A stretch of DNA of 64,000 nt, taken from positions 124,001 through 188,000 of the forward strand of contig CAZPUQ010000004.1 of assembly GCA_964589785.1 (NCBI GenBank), in the 5' to 3' direction. This document shows positions 8,459 through 16,954 of the stretch, piece after piece. A program made the translations under genes and the position numbers. A model generated the notes under the pieces. It ran no database searches, had not been told where the DNA came from, and was given only the letters and a program-made list of their open reading frames with translations. Positions within the stretch are counted from its first letter, which is position 1, and each line of letters starts with the position of its first letter. This DNA is from JAGVSR01 sp964589785 (GTDB lineage Bacteria > Pseudomonadota > Alphaproteobacteria > Rhizobiales > Hyphomicrobiaceae).

Positions 8459-9316
8459 ATGAAGCTCATGCACACGCACGCAAAGGCGACGGCCGCACTC
8501 GCCCTTCTGGCCCTTCCGCTGGCCGGCTGCGCGCAGATGCTGCCCGACGCGAACGCGACGCTCACCGCCGGATCGATCGAGAAGCATCCCCAGCTTCTGC
8601 CCGGCGTTCCGAACGGCTTTGAATGCCCGCTCATCCCGAACGGGTTCGATCCGGCCGGCTCGATCTACCGGCTCGACAAGACCGGCACGTTCTACCGGGT
8701 CACGGCCTACGGCGAGGATCCGGCCGTGCTCGGCATGAAGGGCTATCGCCGCGACATCAAGATCGCCGACTACGCCTTCACCGACGAGCAGAAGTCGAGC
8801 GCGGGCGTCTCCTTCGCCGTGCTGCAGAATGCCCTGCCGGGGCTTACCGCATCGGCCAATGCCGACTTCAAGAAAAACCTGAAGGTCGACGTGGTCGTCT
8901 CCGACATGCGGGCGGAGTCGCTCGACGATCAGGTCGCCGACCACATCCTGGAGCGCTTCAAGACCGACGTGAAGGTGAAGTCCGGCAGCAAGTACTATCT
9001 CGTCCGCGAGACGATCCGCGCCGGCGCAGTGAGCTACGCGCTGAAGCGCGACGATCTCGCCAAGCTCGGCAGCGCCGCCGAGGTGGAGAAGCTCGCGAAC
9101 GGCAAGGCTGACGTGACGTTCAAGGACAATAATGGCCTCTTGGCCATCACCCAGAAGTTCCTGCCCGACCGGGTGCCGGTCTGCGTGAAGGCGGCCGAGA
9201 TCGTGGTCGAAGGCGCCCGCGGCGAAACCCCGTCGGTGACGCTCAAGGACGCGCGCGATACGGAGCTTCCCGCGATTACAAAGATCGGCGCCGACGAAGC
9301 CAAGGCGAAGGGCTGA
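8459..9316 (+). CDS. Predicted lipoprotein of unknown function
   Basis: A 285-residue protein beginning with a lysine/histidine-containing signal peptide and a clear lipobox (LLALPLAGC), so it is probably an envelope lipoprotein. The mature part has no motif I recognise. It is moderately charged with alternating strand-like segments. ATG 8459 follows a GGGGGG run, and a second ATG at 8468 is possible. The gene is about 130 bp downstream of the MfnF-like gene on the same strand but has its own leader, so membership in the C1 operon is not implied. Confidence 0.75.
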   Translation: MKLMHTHAKATAALALLALPLAGCAQMLPDANATLTAGSIEKHPQLLPGVPNGFECPLIPNGFDPAGSIYRLDKTGTFYRVTAYGEDPAVLGMKGYRRDIKIADYAFTDEQKSSAGVSFAVLQNALPGLTASANADFKKNLKVDVVVSDMRAESLDDQVADHILERFKTDVKVKSGSKYYLVRETIRAGAVSYALKRDDLAKLGSAAEVEKLANGKADVTFKDNNGLLAITQKFLPDRVPVCVKAAEIVVEGARGETPSVTLKDARDTELPAITKIGADEAKAKG

Positions 9317-9493
9317 GGCACCGCAGCACGGCGGTCAGGATTTTGCCATCGCCACGCGGCGCGGGCCGAGAAATTTGACCCGCGCATTTGATCCCGCGCA
9401 AGGTACGGCCATCGCCTCCGCACCCTATCATCAGGGTCACGGCTTTCCATTCGCCGTCCGTTTCTCGCCCGCGCCAGTCCCCAGGTGAGGCCC

Positions 9494-10165
9494 ATGTCCA
9501 AACGATCGGCTGCGGCGGACGCACGCCAGCGCATGGTTACGGAGCAGCTTGCCGCCCGCGACATCCGCGACCCGAAGGTGCTCGACGCCATGCGCCAGGT
9601 GCCGCGCGAGCGCTTCGTACCCGAGGAGCGCCGTCACCTCGCCTACGAGGACCGTCCGGTCTCCATCGGCGCCGGGCAAACCATCTCGCAGCCCTACATC
9701 GTTGCCTACATGATCGAGGCGTTGCAGCTCACAGGCGGGGAGACGGTGCTCGAGATCGGCGCCGGCTCGGGCTATGCGGCCGCGGTCGCCGCCGCCATCG
9801 CCCGCCACGTCTTCGCCATCGAGCGGATCGAGGCGCTCGCCACCCTGGCAAAAAGCAACCTGGCCGCGGCCGGGATCGCCAACGTCACCGTCCGCTGCGC
9901 CGACGGCACGGACGGCTGGCCCGAGGAGGCGCCCTTCGACGCCATCCTCGTGTCGGCGGGCGCACCCGGCGCGCCCAAAACGCTCCTGCACCAGTTGAAG
10001 ACCGGCGGCCGCATGGTCGTGCCCGTGGGCGAGGACCCGACGACGCAGGATCTCGTTCGCATCACGCGGACCGGACCGGAGTCCTTCGAGCGCGTCTATT
10101 TGACGAGCGTGCGCTTCGTCCCGCTCATCGGTCACGAAGGCTGGAAGCCCGACGAGACAAGCTGA
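9494..10165 (+). CDS. pcm: protein-L-isoaspartate O-methyltransferase
   Basis: Repairs isoaspartyl residues in damaged proteins with S-adenosylmethionine. The 223-residue product has the SAM motif I VLEIGAGSGYAAA near residue 85 and the upstream substrate-site motif IGAGQTISQPYIVAYM, both diagnostic for PCMT. An in-frame GTG at 9485 also exists. ATG 9494, giving MSKRSAAADARQRM, is preferred. It converges with the L,D-transpeptidase gene, leaving only 17 bp between the two stops. Confidence 0.93.
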   Translation: MSKRSAAADARQRMVTEQLAARDIRDPKVLDAMRQVPRERFVPEERRHLAYEDRPVSIGAGQTISQPYIVAYMIEALQLTGGETVLEIGAGSGYAAAVAAAIARHVFAIERIEALATLAKSNLAAAGIANVTVRCADGTDGWPEEAPFDAILVSAGAPGAPKTLLHQLKTGGRMVVPVGEDPTTQDLVRITRTGPESFERVYLTSVRFVPLIGHEGWKPDETS

Positions 10166-10182
10166 TCGCCCCGCCCGCCCGG

Positions 10183-11445
10183 CTACGGCGCAACCGCGAG
10201 GCCCGTCGGGCGCGCGGCGACGTCCTGCCCGCTGTCGAAGGCGGTGGCGTCGCGATTGTAGAGGTCGTTGCGGAACTGCACGACGCCGTTGTCGACCCAC
10301 GCCGTCAGATAGATGAAATGCACCGGAACGGGCACTTTCAGCTTGATCGTCGACTGCTGGCCGGCCGCCACCCGCTGCTGGAGGGCGGCCCCGGAGAGCC
10401 CGTCCTGGCCGGCGAGAATCCAGTCGGCCACGGCCCAGAAATTCTGCAGCCGCACGCAGCCCGCGCTCACCGCCCGCTCGTGGTAGTCGAACAGGTTCTT
10501 CATGGGCGTGTCATGCATGTAGACGATATGCTTGTTGGGCATGTCGAAGCGCAGCACGCCGAGCGCGTTCTGCGGGCCGGGGTCCTGGCGGAAGACATAG
10601 CGGTCCACCTCCGGCCCCCACCAGTTGACGGCCGCCGCGTCGATTTCCTCGCCGCCGAAGCTCGAGAAGACGCGGATGCGCTCCTTGTAGAGGTAGCCCG
10701 GGTCCTTGCGGATCATGGGCACCAGCGCGGCTTTCGCGATCGTCCCCGGCACGTGCCAGTAGGGCAGCGTGTTGAGCGCCTGGACCTTGGCCGAGGTGAC
10801 CGGCGTCGGCGTCGCGCGCTTGCCGGCGATCGTGCGGCTCGTCACCGCCACCACGCCTCCCTCGATGCCCTGCAGCTCGAAGCTCGCGGCATTCATGAGG
10901 ATATAGCGCGGCTCGGACGCGATCCGCGGCAGGACCTCGCGCATGCGCTGCAGGTTCAATTCAAGCTGGCGCGTGCGCACCGCGATCGGCACGTTGAGCA
11001 GCCGCTGCGTGATCCCGTAGACGACACCCGTGGGCTCGACGCCATTGCGCGACTGGAAGCGCTTGACGGCGTTCTCGACGTCGGCATCGAACTCGTAGGC
11101 GTCGCCGCGCGCACGGGGGGAGAGATCGCCGGTCAATATGAGGCGGGACCTCAGATCCGCGACCGGCTGGCCGGTATCGCCGGCCCGGAGCGTCCCCTTG
11201 CCGGGCAGGAGTGGCGGCTCGGGCCTCGCGGCGAGCTGACGGTAGTAGCCGAGCGCTTGAGCCAATTGCGCCTCGGCCTCGACGCTCACCCACGGCGTGC
11301 GGCTCGGCTCCGGCGGCGGCATGCGCTGCCGGGACGAGCCTGCCCCGGCGGCCGGCATGGGCAAGAGAAGCATCGCGCAGGCCAGCAGCGCTGCGGGCGT
11401 CGGCCACACGCGATCGGACACAGGCCGGCTGAGAAGACCCATCAT
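10183..11445 (-). CDS. L,D-transpeptidase (YcbB/YkuD family)
   Basis: A periplasmic enzyme making 3-3 peptidoglycan cross-links or attaching proteins to the wall. In the 420-residue product an N-terminal signal/anchor segment (LLACAMLLLPMPAAGA) is followed by a peptidoglycan-binding domain (about residues 75-140) and a YkuD catalytic domain whose HDTPMKNLF and SAGCVRL motifs place the nucleophilic cysteine near residue 328. The start is the first of two ATGs at 11445. It lies 14 bp after the amino-acid-binding protein gene on the same strand, so the two are probably co-transcribed. Confidence 0.9.
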   Translation of the reverse strand: MMGLLSRPVSDRVWPTPAALLACAMLLLPMPAAGAGSSRQRMPPPEPSRTPWVSVEAEAQLAQALGYYRQLAARPEPPLLPGKGTLRAGDTGQPVADLRSRLILTGDLSPRARGDAYEFDADVENAVKRFQSRNGVEPTGVVYGITQRLLNVPIAVRTRQLELNLQRMREVLPRIASEPRYILMNAASFELQGIEGGVVAVTSRTIAGKRATPTPVTSAKVQALNTLPYWHVPGTIAKAALVPMIRKDPGYLYKERIRVFSSFGGEEIDAAAVNWWGPEVDRYVFRQDPGPQNALGVLRFDMPNKHIVYMHDTPMKNLFDYHERAVSAGCVRLQNFWAVADWILAGQDGLSGAALQQRVAAGQQSTIKLKVPVPVHFIYLTAWVDNGVVQFRNDLYNRDATAFDSGQDVAARPTGLAVAP

Positions 11446-11459
11446 GGTGCGCGTCCGCC

Positions 11460-12788
11460 TTACCACATCGGCGGCGCGTAGAGGACGCCCCCGCGCTTCC
11501 ACAGCGCATTGATGCCCCGCTCCATGCCGAGCGGACTGCCCTTGCCGAGGTCGGCGTCGAACATCTCGCCGTAGTTGCCGACCGCCGCCACCACGTCGCG
11601 CAGCCACGACTTCGACAGTCCCAGCGTCTCGCCGCTCTTGCCGGCGCCCTCCACCAGCCGCGCCATGTCGCCTGCCAGCGGATCGGCTGCGGTCGCCTTC
11701 GCCTTGTCGAGCCCGACCTCCTCCGCGTTGATGAGACCGGCGAGCGTCCAGCGTACGATCTCCAGCCACTCGCGATCGGTCTGCAGGACGACCGGCCCCA
11801 GCGGCTCCTTCGAGATCACTTCGGGCAGAACCGCATGCCGCTCCGGCTCGGAGAAGCGCGCCCGGTCCGAGAACAGGCCCGTCCGGTCGCCCGAGACGGC
11901 ATCGCACTCGCCGGCCTCGTAGGCCTTCAGCATCTCGGCGCGGCCGGGATACGACTTCGCCTCCACGTCGATCTTATGGGTCTTGAAGTAGTAGGCCATG
12001 TTGGCTTCCGACGTGGTGCCGGATTCCACGCACACGCGCAGTCCGGCGAGCTGCTGGGCCGAGACGAGGCCGCGCTCGTCACTCGTCATGAACCCCTGGC
12101 CGTCGAGATAGAGAATGCCCGCGAAATCGAGGCCCATGGCGACGTCGCGGTCCATGGTCCACGTCGTGTTGCGCGCGAGGACGTCGATTTTGCCCGAGGT
12201 CAGCGCCTCGAAGCGCGCGGCCGTGTCGACGGGCACGAAGTCCACCTTGCTTGCGTCCCCGATGACGGCGGCGGCGACGGCGCGGCAGAAGTCGACATCG
12301 AGGCCGACCCAGCTCCCGGCCTCGGTCTGCTTGGCGAAGCCCAACAGATCGGAGTTGATGCCGCAGGCGAGCTTGCCGCGCGCCCGCACGTCCAGGACCT
12401 TGCGCGTGACCGGAATGGCACCGGTTTCGATCGCGGGCGCCGCGGATGCGGGCCCGGTCTCGGCTGCCGCGGGCGCAGGCTTGGCCGTTGCGGCAGTCGC
12501 GTCCGGCGATGCGGTTGCGGCGTCGGCCGAGCCGGCGGCAGGGGTCGCAGCCGCCGGAGCCGCAGGCGCCTTCGCCGACGCCGCCGGCCGGCAATAGCGG
12601 CGGCTCACCGTGACGAACTCTCCCGGTGCGCCGCCCTTCACCTCGCACGAGCACGGGCCGTTCGGCCCGTCGCGGAGCGCACAGAGGCGGTAGCTGTTTT
12701 GAGCAGAGGCGCCGTCGGGCCCCCACCCCAGTGCCGCGACCACAAGTGCGACCGGCCAAATACGCAAAGCGACCCCCATCTTCCCCAT
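11460..12788 (-). CDS. Orphan amino-acid ABC transporter substrate-binding protein with an extra N-terminal domain
   Basis: A 442-residue secreted protein. A signal peptide ending GASA is followed by a short cysteine-containing segment (LCALRDGPNGPCSCEVKGG), an Ala/Pro linker of about 60 residues, then an AapJ/SBP3-type solute-binding domain with features such as GINSDLLGFAKQ and FCRAVAAAVIGDASKVDFVP. SBP3 proteins bind polar or general L-amino acids. No permease or ATPase gene is adjacent. It precedes the L,D-transpeptidase gene by 14 bp. ATG 12788 was used, and ATG 12779 in frame is an alternative. Confidence 0.82.
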   Translation of the reverse strand: MGKMGVALRIWPVALVVAALGWGPDGASAQNSYRLCALRDGPNGPCSCEVKGGAPGEFVTVSRRYCRPAASAKAPAAPAAATPAAGSADAATASPDATAATAKPAPAAAETGPASAAPAIETGAIPVTRKVLDVRARGKLACGINSDLLGFAKQTEAGSWVGLDVDFCRAVAAAVIGDASKVDFVPVDTAARFEALTSGKIDVLARNTTWTMDRDVAMGLDFAGILYLDGQGFMTSDERGLVSAQQLAGLRVCVESGTTSEANMAYYFKTHKIDVEAKSYPGRAEMLKAYEAGECDAVSGDRTGLFSDRARFSEPERHAVLPEVISKEPLGPVVLQTDREWLEIVRWTLAGLINAEEVGLDKAKATAADPLAGDMARLVEGAGKSGETLGLSKSWLRDVVAAVGNYGEMFDADLGKGSPLGMERGINALWKRGGVLYAPPMW

Positions 12789-12999
12789 CCTCTTGCCCGT
12801 TCCCCGGTGCCCGTTCCCATCGAAAGGCCTTCGGCTCGCGTGCCGCCGCCCCGTCCGGGCATGTTTCTCAGCCGAGCATAGGCCGAAACCTGAACGCGAG
12901 AAAAGCACACATCGCGACGATGGGACCGCAACCCACGGCTCTTTGCGTCAAGGGCCCCGGCTGCTATGTACGACATGACGGCCAAGGGAATGAAACGGC

Positions 13000-13542
13000 A
13001 TGAAAATCGCCGCGGTGATCTATGACATGGGCGAAGCCTACGCGGTTGACGCCCTGCTCGCCTCGCTCGCGACACGGCTGAAGGATGACGGCCACCGCCT
13101 GGCCGGCGCCGTGCAGCACAATACCCTGGCGCCACAAAGCCCCTGCTCCGAGATGGTCATCGAGGATCTGGCGACCGGACAGCGGAACAACGTCTCCCTG
13201 TCGCTCGGCGACGCCGGCGGCGGCTGCCGGCTCAATGCCGCGTTGCTGGAGGACGTCGTGGGGATCGTCGCGGCGGGCCTCGACGGGCCGGTCGAGCTCG
13301 TGGTCATCAACCGCTTCGGCAAGCAGGAGATCGCCGGCCAGGGTTTCCGGGCCATGATCGAGGCGACGGTTGCGCGCGACATCCCGCTGCTCATCGCGCT
13401 CAACAGCGTCTATCGAGATGCGTGGCAGGACTTCGCAGCCGGCCACGGCACCCTGCTCGCGCCGACGGAGGACGCCATCGAGACCTGGTGCCGTTCGGTG
13501 CTCGCCGAGCCCGCCACACCTTCCGCATCCGCCGTCCTCTGA
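13000..13542 (+). CDS. DUF2478 family protein
   Basis: A 180-residue cytoplasmic protein resembling DUF2478, a P-loop-like family often annotated as related to nucleoside triphosphatases. It begins MKIAAVIYDMGEAYAVDALL with a degenerate N-terminal loop lacking a canonical GKT/S. Other conserved-looking segments are LVVINRFGKQE and IPLLIALNSVYRDAW. In other bacteria such genes occur near molybdate or metal transport genes, but no such neighbours are present here. It diverges from the substrate-binding protein gene. Function is unknown. Confidence 0.7.
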   Translation: MKIAAVIYDMGEAYAVDALLASLATRLKDDGHRLAGAVQHNTLAPQSPCSEMVIEDLATGQRNNVSLSLGDAGGGCRLNAALLEDVVGIVAAGLDGPVELVVINRFGKQEIAGQGFRAMIEATVARDIPLLIALNSVYRDAWQDFAAGHGTLLAPTEDAIETWCRSVLAEPATPSASAVL

Positions 13543-13544
13543 CC

Positions 13545-13650
13545 TCATCCCCACTCCCCGCGTGCAGGGCGCCGGCCCAATCCCCTCTCCGCGCGTGCGG
13601 GGAGAGGGATAGGGTGAGAGGTAGACGTGTGTGAGGGGCAGCCGCTTGTT
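13545..13650. repeat. Extragenic palindromes (family A) after the DUF2478 gene
   Basis: Two tandem copies: CCCCACTCCCCGCGTGCAGGG (13549-13569), and CCCCTCTCCGCGCGTGCGGGG with trailing AGAGGGATAGGGTGAGAG (13582-13620). They end at GTGAGGGGCAGCCGCTTG (13632-13649), a word shared exactly with 1410-1427. Confidence 0.7.
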
Positions 13651-14255
13651 CTCGCCATCAACGGAATCTCCAACGTCGCACGCACCCCGCGTGCGGCCGC
13701 ACCGGAGGGAGAGACACCGTTCGGGGAGCGGGGCGCGGCGGAGCCGCGGGTCGTCCGCAAGGATCTAGAATGAAGCGCCGCGGCGCCCCGCTTTGACGGG
13801 CTTCGCCTGGGCTCGCTCTTACCCCAGGCCTGCCGGCCTCCACTTTTCACCGGTACCCCACCCGGACCCTGCGTTACCGCGGGGTATGGAGATAAAGTCG
13901 GGAGGGTTGGCCCGCGTCGAGCCTCGAAGGTCCTCCCGCACCCGCCCCTGCGTCGCGCGATCCAGACGCCTCCGGACGGCGCCCCCGAGTGATGCAGGTG
14001 CGCCAGTCTAGGGCGCGCGATAAGCGGCGGGGACAAGTTCGCTCTAAACGTCATGGAGCCCATGCTCCACTGTAGGCGGCTGTCGCACTGAATATGGCCG
14101 GGTTCAACCGGCCATGACGTGGGGGGCCGTTTCAGAATCCCCGGCGGCCCCGTAACGCTGGCGCGTGCGGGGAGAGGGGGTGAAGCGGCACTGACCTCTG
14201 AGCTCGCGCATCGCCGGGCAGAGCGTACGTCGCGCACTTGCGAGCGGAACGACGC
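13651..14255. other. Gene-free stretch with scattered palindrome fragments
   Basis: No reading frame here has a ribosome binding site together with recognisable content. The stretch contains a family B palindrome at 14091-14122 and a partial family A copy at 14161-14182. Remnants of older insertions are possible but none is recognisable. Confidence 0.5.
14091..14122. repeat. Extragenic palindrome (family B)
   Basis: ATGGCCGGGTTCAACCGGCCAT followed by GACGTGGGG. It is nearly the same as the palindrome at 35504-35538, 21 kb away. Confidence 0.65.
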
Positions 14256-15698
14256 TCAGCGAGGCGCGTGAGCCTCGAGCCGCGAGACCTTGCCCATGGC
14301 GACCGGCTCGGAGGCGGAGGGCGGCGCCGGCGCGCCCTCGGCAGGCGGCGGCTCGGGTTTGTTTTCCGACGGAGATGCGTCGGGCGGGGTCACCGTGTCG
14401 GCGGCCGGGATCGGCTCCGGTGCGGCAGCGGGCACGTCAACCGGCGCCTTGCGCCATTGCTTCGCCTTGCCCACGCGCATGCCTTCCTCGAACAGGGCGC
14501 GCTGGTAGTTGAGGTCGAACTTCTCCTCGGACTTGAATTCGAACGCGGGCGGGATCGAGACCGAATTGAAATCGGCGCCGGCGTCCTTCGCCATGCGGTA
14601 GATGCGGTAGTTGTCGCCCTTGTGCTGGTAGAGCATGAGCGCGTTGATGGACTGGCCGGCGATCTGGTAGGTCGACGGCGTCACGGCGCCGTACTCCGGC
14701 GTCATCTTGCCGTTGTGGACGAGGAAGAGGCGCCGGTTCGGCGGCTTGGGATAGAGCGCGTCGAAAGCCTTGAAGGGCAGGTTCACCGGCGTGACGTAGA
14801 TCTGGCGCGTGACGCCGCCGTCGACGTGCATCTCGTCGTAGAGCTGGCCGTCGACCTTCACCTTGATGTTGACCGGCGGGAAGAGCCCGGGGATCGCCGC
14901 AGAGGCGACGATCACGTCGCGGAAGAGCTGCACGGCCGCCGGGTTGTCGTAGTGGCGCGCGATCGCGCCCATGTTCCACACCACGGGACGCTTGGCGTCG
15001 AGATTGGTCGTGCCGACCGTGAGGAGCCGGCCGCGCTCGTACTGCTTGGCGACCTTCTTCAGGAAGTCGCGGTCGATGTAGTGCGCCACGAGCTTCTTCA
15101 AGGGTCCGGTATCCGCGAGCGCCTCGCCGCCAAGGAGGCCCGTCACGATCTGCGGCACCACGAGCTGATCGGTCTGGTACTGGGTCCAGATCTCCCTGAG
15201 CTGCGGGTCGTAGTCGGAGCCCAGATAGGCGAACGGCGCGATGATGGAGCCGGCCGAGACGCCCGTAACGTGCTCGAACTCGGGCCGGTCGCCGCGCGCC
15301 GTCCAGCCGGTCAGGACGCCAGCGCCGAACGCGCCGTCGGAGCCGCCGCCGGACAGCGCCAGGATATCGATCTGCATCCGGCCGTTCACCATTGGCGCGC
15401 TCGCACCGAGCTGCGGTACGCCCTGGAGGTTGACACGCGTGGATTTCTTGAGGTCCTTCGGGGCCTCGTCGGCCCAGACCCGGACGCCGGGAAGGTCGGG
15501 CACGGCCGCCTTCTCGGCGGCGAGGGCCGTCGGCACCGGCGCGCGTTCAATCGCGCATCCCCCGCAGGCGACCGCAGCGGAGACGACGATCCACAGGGCC
15601 GACAGCAGCCGCAAGACTTCCCCCGATCGATCCCGATCCCAGTTGGCCCATAGCACAAGGGCCCGGTGCAACAAATCCCGCGAATTCGGCCAGAACAC
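14256..15698 (-). CDS. Patatin-like phospholipase, predicted lipoprotein/secreted
   Basis: A serine hydrolase of the patatin family. The ALSGGGSDGAFGAG oxyanion loop, GVSAGS nucleophile elbow (catalytic serine) and the DGG containing the catalytic aspartate are all present. Lipid acyl hydrolysis is the family activity. The N-terminus has a hydrophobic stretch ending VACGGC, consistent with a lipoprotein signal. The C-terminal 70 residues are a Pro/Ala/Glu-rich tail. The start is uncertain. GTG 15698 gives 480 residues, while an in-frame TTG about 25 codons later is preceded by GGGGGAAG and may be the real start. Confidence 0.85.
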   Translation of the reverse strand: MFWPNSRDLLHRALVLWANWDRDRSGEVLRLLSALWIVVSAAVACGGCAIERAPVPTALAAEKAAVPDLPGVRVWADEAPKDLKKSTRVNLQGVPQLGASAPMVNGRMQIDILALSGGGSDGAFGAGVLTGWTARGDRPEFEHVTGVSAGSIIAPFAYLGSDYDPQLREIWTQYQTDQLVVPQIVTGLLGGEALADTGPLKKLVAHYIDRDFLKKVAKQYERGRLLTVGTTNLDAKRPVVWNMGAIARHYDNPAAVQLFRDVIVASAAIPGLFPPVNIKVKVDGQLYDEMHVDGGVTRQIYVTPVNLPFKAFDALYPKPPNRRLFLVHNGKMTPEYGAVTPSTYQIAGQSINALMLYQHKGDNYRIYRMAKDAGADFNSVSIPPAFEFKSEEKFDLNYQRALFEEGMRVGKAKQWRKAPVDVPAAAPEPIPAADTVTPPDASPSENKPEPPPAEGAPAPPSASEPVAMGKVSRLEAHAPR

Positions 15699-15718
15699 GA
15701 CCGCCGGGAAGGGGATGC

Positions 15719-15748
15719 AAAAAAGCCACCCGAGTACGCCCGGATGGC
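15719..15748 (-). terminator. Intrinsic terminator of sodB
   Basis: The 8-bp stem (15741-15748 with 15725-15732, one G-U pair on the leftward RNA) is followed by six Ts on the minus strand (15719-15724). It lies between the sodB stop and the patatin gene start, so the two genes are separate units. Confidence 0.75.
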
Positions 15749-15786
15749 TGGTCTGTTCTCGTCTCCGGCAGGCGCCGGCGGGCCGC

Positions 15787-16377
15787 TCAGCCCATCATCT
15801 GGTCCACGTAGTCCCAGTTGACGAGATTGTCGAACCAGGCCTCGAGGTATTTCGGGCGCGCGTTGCGATAGTCGATGTAATAGCTGTGCTCCCACACGTC
15901 GCAGCCCAGGATCGGCTGGGCACCGTGCATCAGCGGGTTCTCGCCGTTGGGCGTCTTCGCGACCTCGAGCTTGCCGTCGCGGATGGCGAGCCAGCACCAG
16001 CCCGAGCCGAACTGCGTCACGCCGGCGTTGAGGAAGTCGGCGCGCATCTTGTCGAAGCCGCCATACTCGGCGGCGAGCCGCTCCAGGCGGCCCGGAATCT
16101 TCTTGCCGCCGCCGTTGGGCTTCATCCAGTTCCAGAAGTGGGTGTGATTGTAGTGCTGGCCGATGTTATTGACGAGACCCGCGTTTTTGCCCGCATACGC
16201 GGCGACGCAGATCTCCTCGACCGATTTGCCTTCGAGGCCGGATCCGACGATGAGCTTGTTGCCGTTGTCGACGTAGGCCTGGTGGTGCTTGTCGTGGTGG
16301 TACTGCAGCGTCTCCGCCGACATGTGGGGGACCAGCGCGTCGTAGGCATAGGGAAGTTCGGGAAGCTTGAACGTCAT
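15787..16377 (-). CDS. sodB: superoxide dismutase (Fe/Mn family)
   Basis: Dismutates superoxide. The 196-residue product carries the four metal ligands in the usual contexts: His in LQYHHDKHHQAYV, His in QHYNHTHFWNWM, and Asp and His in CDVWEHSYYIDY. There is no signal peptide, so a cytoplasmic location is expected. ATG 16377, giving MTFKLPELPYAYDAL, matches the canonical start of the family. Iron is favoured by overall similarity, but metal choice cannot be proven from sequence. Confidence 0.95.
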   Translation of the reverse strand: MTFKLPELPYAYDALVPHMSAETLQYHHDKHHQAYVDNGNKLIVGSGLEGKSVEEICVAAYAGKNAGLVNNIGQHYNHTHFWNWMKPNGGGKKIPGRLERLAAEYGGFDKMRADFLNAGVTQFGSGWCWLAIRDGKLEVAKTPNGENPLMHGAQPILGCDVWEHSYYIDYRNARPKYLEAWFDNLVNWDYVDQMMG

Positions 16378-16555
16378 GGGGCTATCTCCGGTCAGGGCGG
16401 GGGCGGAGGGACGGGATGGAACGATGGAGGATCGGCTTGGGCTGCGCAAGCTAGCCGCGCATCAGCGGCGAAACAAGGCTGCGGCCGCCGCGGTTCCCAT
16501 AGACCGGTGGCACGGCTCCGGGGCCGGCCGGCGGCAACGACAAAGTGGCAACGAC

Positions 16556-16589
16556 AAAAGGGGCGCCCCGACCCTGAGCGGGACGCCCC
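16556..16589 (-). terminator. Terminator-like hairpin upstream of sodB
   Basis: GGGGCG (16560-16565) pairs with CGCCCC (16584-16589), and CCCG (16567-16570) with CGGG (16579-16582), with one mismatch between the two arms. On the minus strand it is followed by TTTT. No annotated leftward gene ends here, so it may terminate a short leftward RNA or act as an attenuator before sodB. Confidence 0.45.
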
Positions 16590-16647
16590 CGCTGGATCAC
16601 GCCGGGGAAGCTAGGTTTCAGGGTGGCGGCAGCATGCGGCGGCGGTG

Positions 16648-16704
16648 CTGAACCCACTCTGAATGCGCCGTTCATCCGGGGTTCATCTCGACCGCGACGA
16701 TAAA
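16648..16704 (+). promoter_or_regulatory. Four-hexamer operator with -10-like element, upstream of the MacAB-like operon
   Basis: Hexamers CTGAAC (16648), CTGAAT (16659), GTTCAT (16670) and GTTCAT (16681) start exactly 11 bp apart, the first pair inverted relative to the second. GATAAA follows after 12 bp. The 11-bp direct-repeat period is typical of OmpR/PhoB-family response regulators binding one face of DNA and replacing the -35 element. The same layout occurs at 59009-59047. Confidence 0.6.
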
Positions 16705-16954
16705 GTTGTTGCTGCGACCCGCACGGGCGCCCTTTGCTGTGCGTCACCGCCGGAGCGAACCCGGCGTGCGCGGTCTCCGGTCGCGGCTGACGCGGCGAGG
16801 GGATACGTCGGGGCCGAGGCCGGCCCGGGACGTTTGCGCCGCACCGCCGCGACGGGTTCCGGCACCCGGCCCGTTCTAGGGGTGCTACGATCCGACCTGC
16901 CTTGGTTCGGCGCGGCCACTCCCACGCCGGCCCTCAAGAGAGCCCGACCCGTCC

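Larger units (their letters stand above)
16378..16954. other. Divergent intergenic region between sodB and the efflux operon
   Basis: A 577-bp stretch without a credible gene. It holds the hairpin at 16556-16589, the four-hexamer operator at 16648-16686 and a -10-like GATAAA at 16699-16704. The efflux adaptor start lies 250 bp further right, so the predicted transcript would have a long leader. Confidence 0.55.

Noticed and set aside
9388..11481. Long rightward reading frame (about 697 codons) opposite the L,D-transpeptidase gene
   Set aside because: It is antisense to a protein with clear catalytic motifs, is rich in Arg/Ala/Gly as expected from a GC-rich shadow frame, and has no recognisable domain or ribosome binding site.
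14238..15653. Rightward frame opposite the patatin gene
   Set aside because: No start signal and low-complexity translation. The leftward frame has all patatin motifs.
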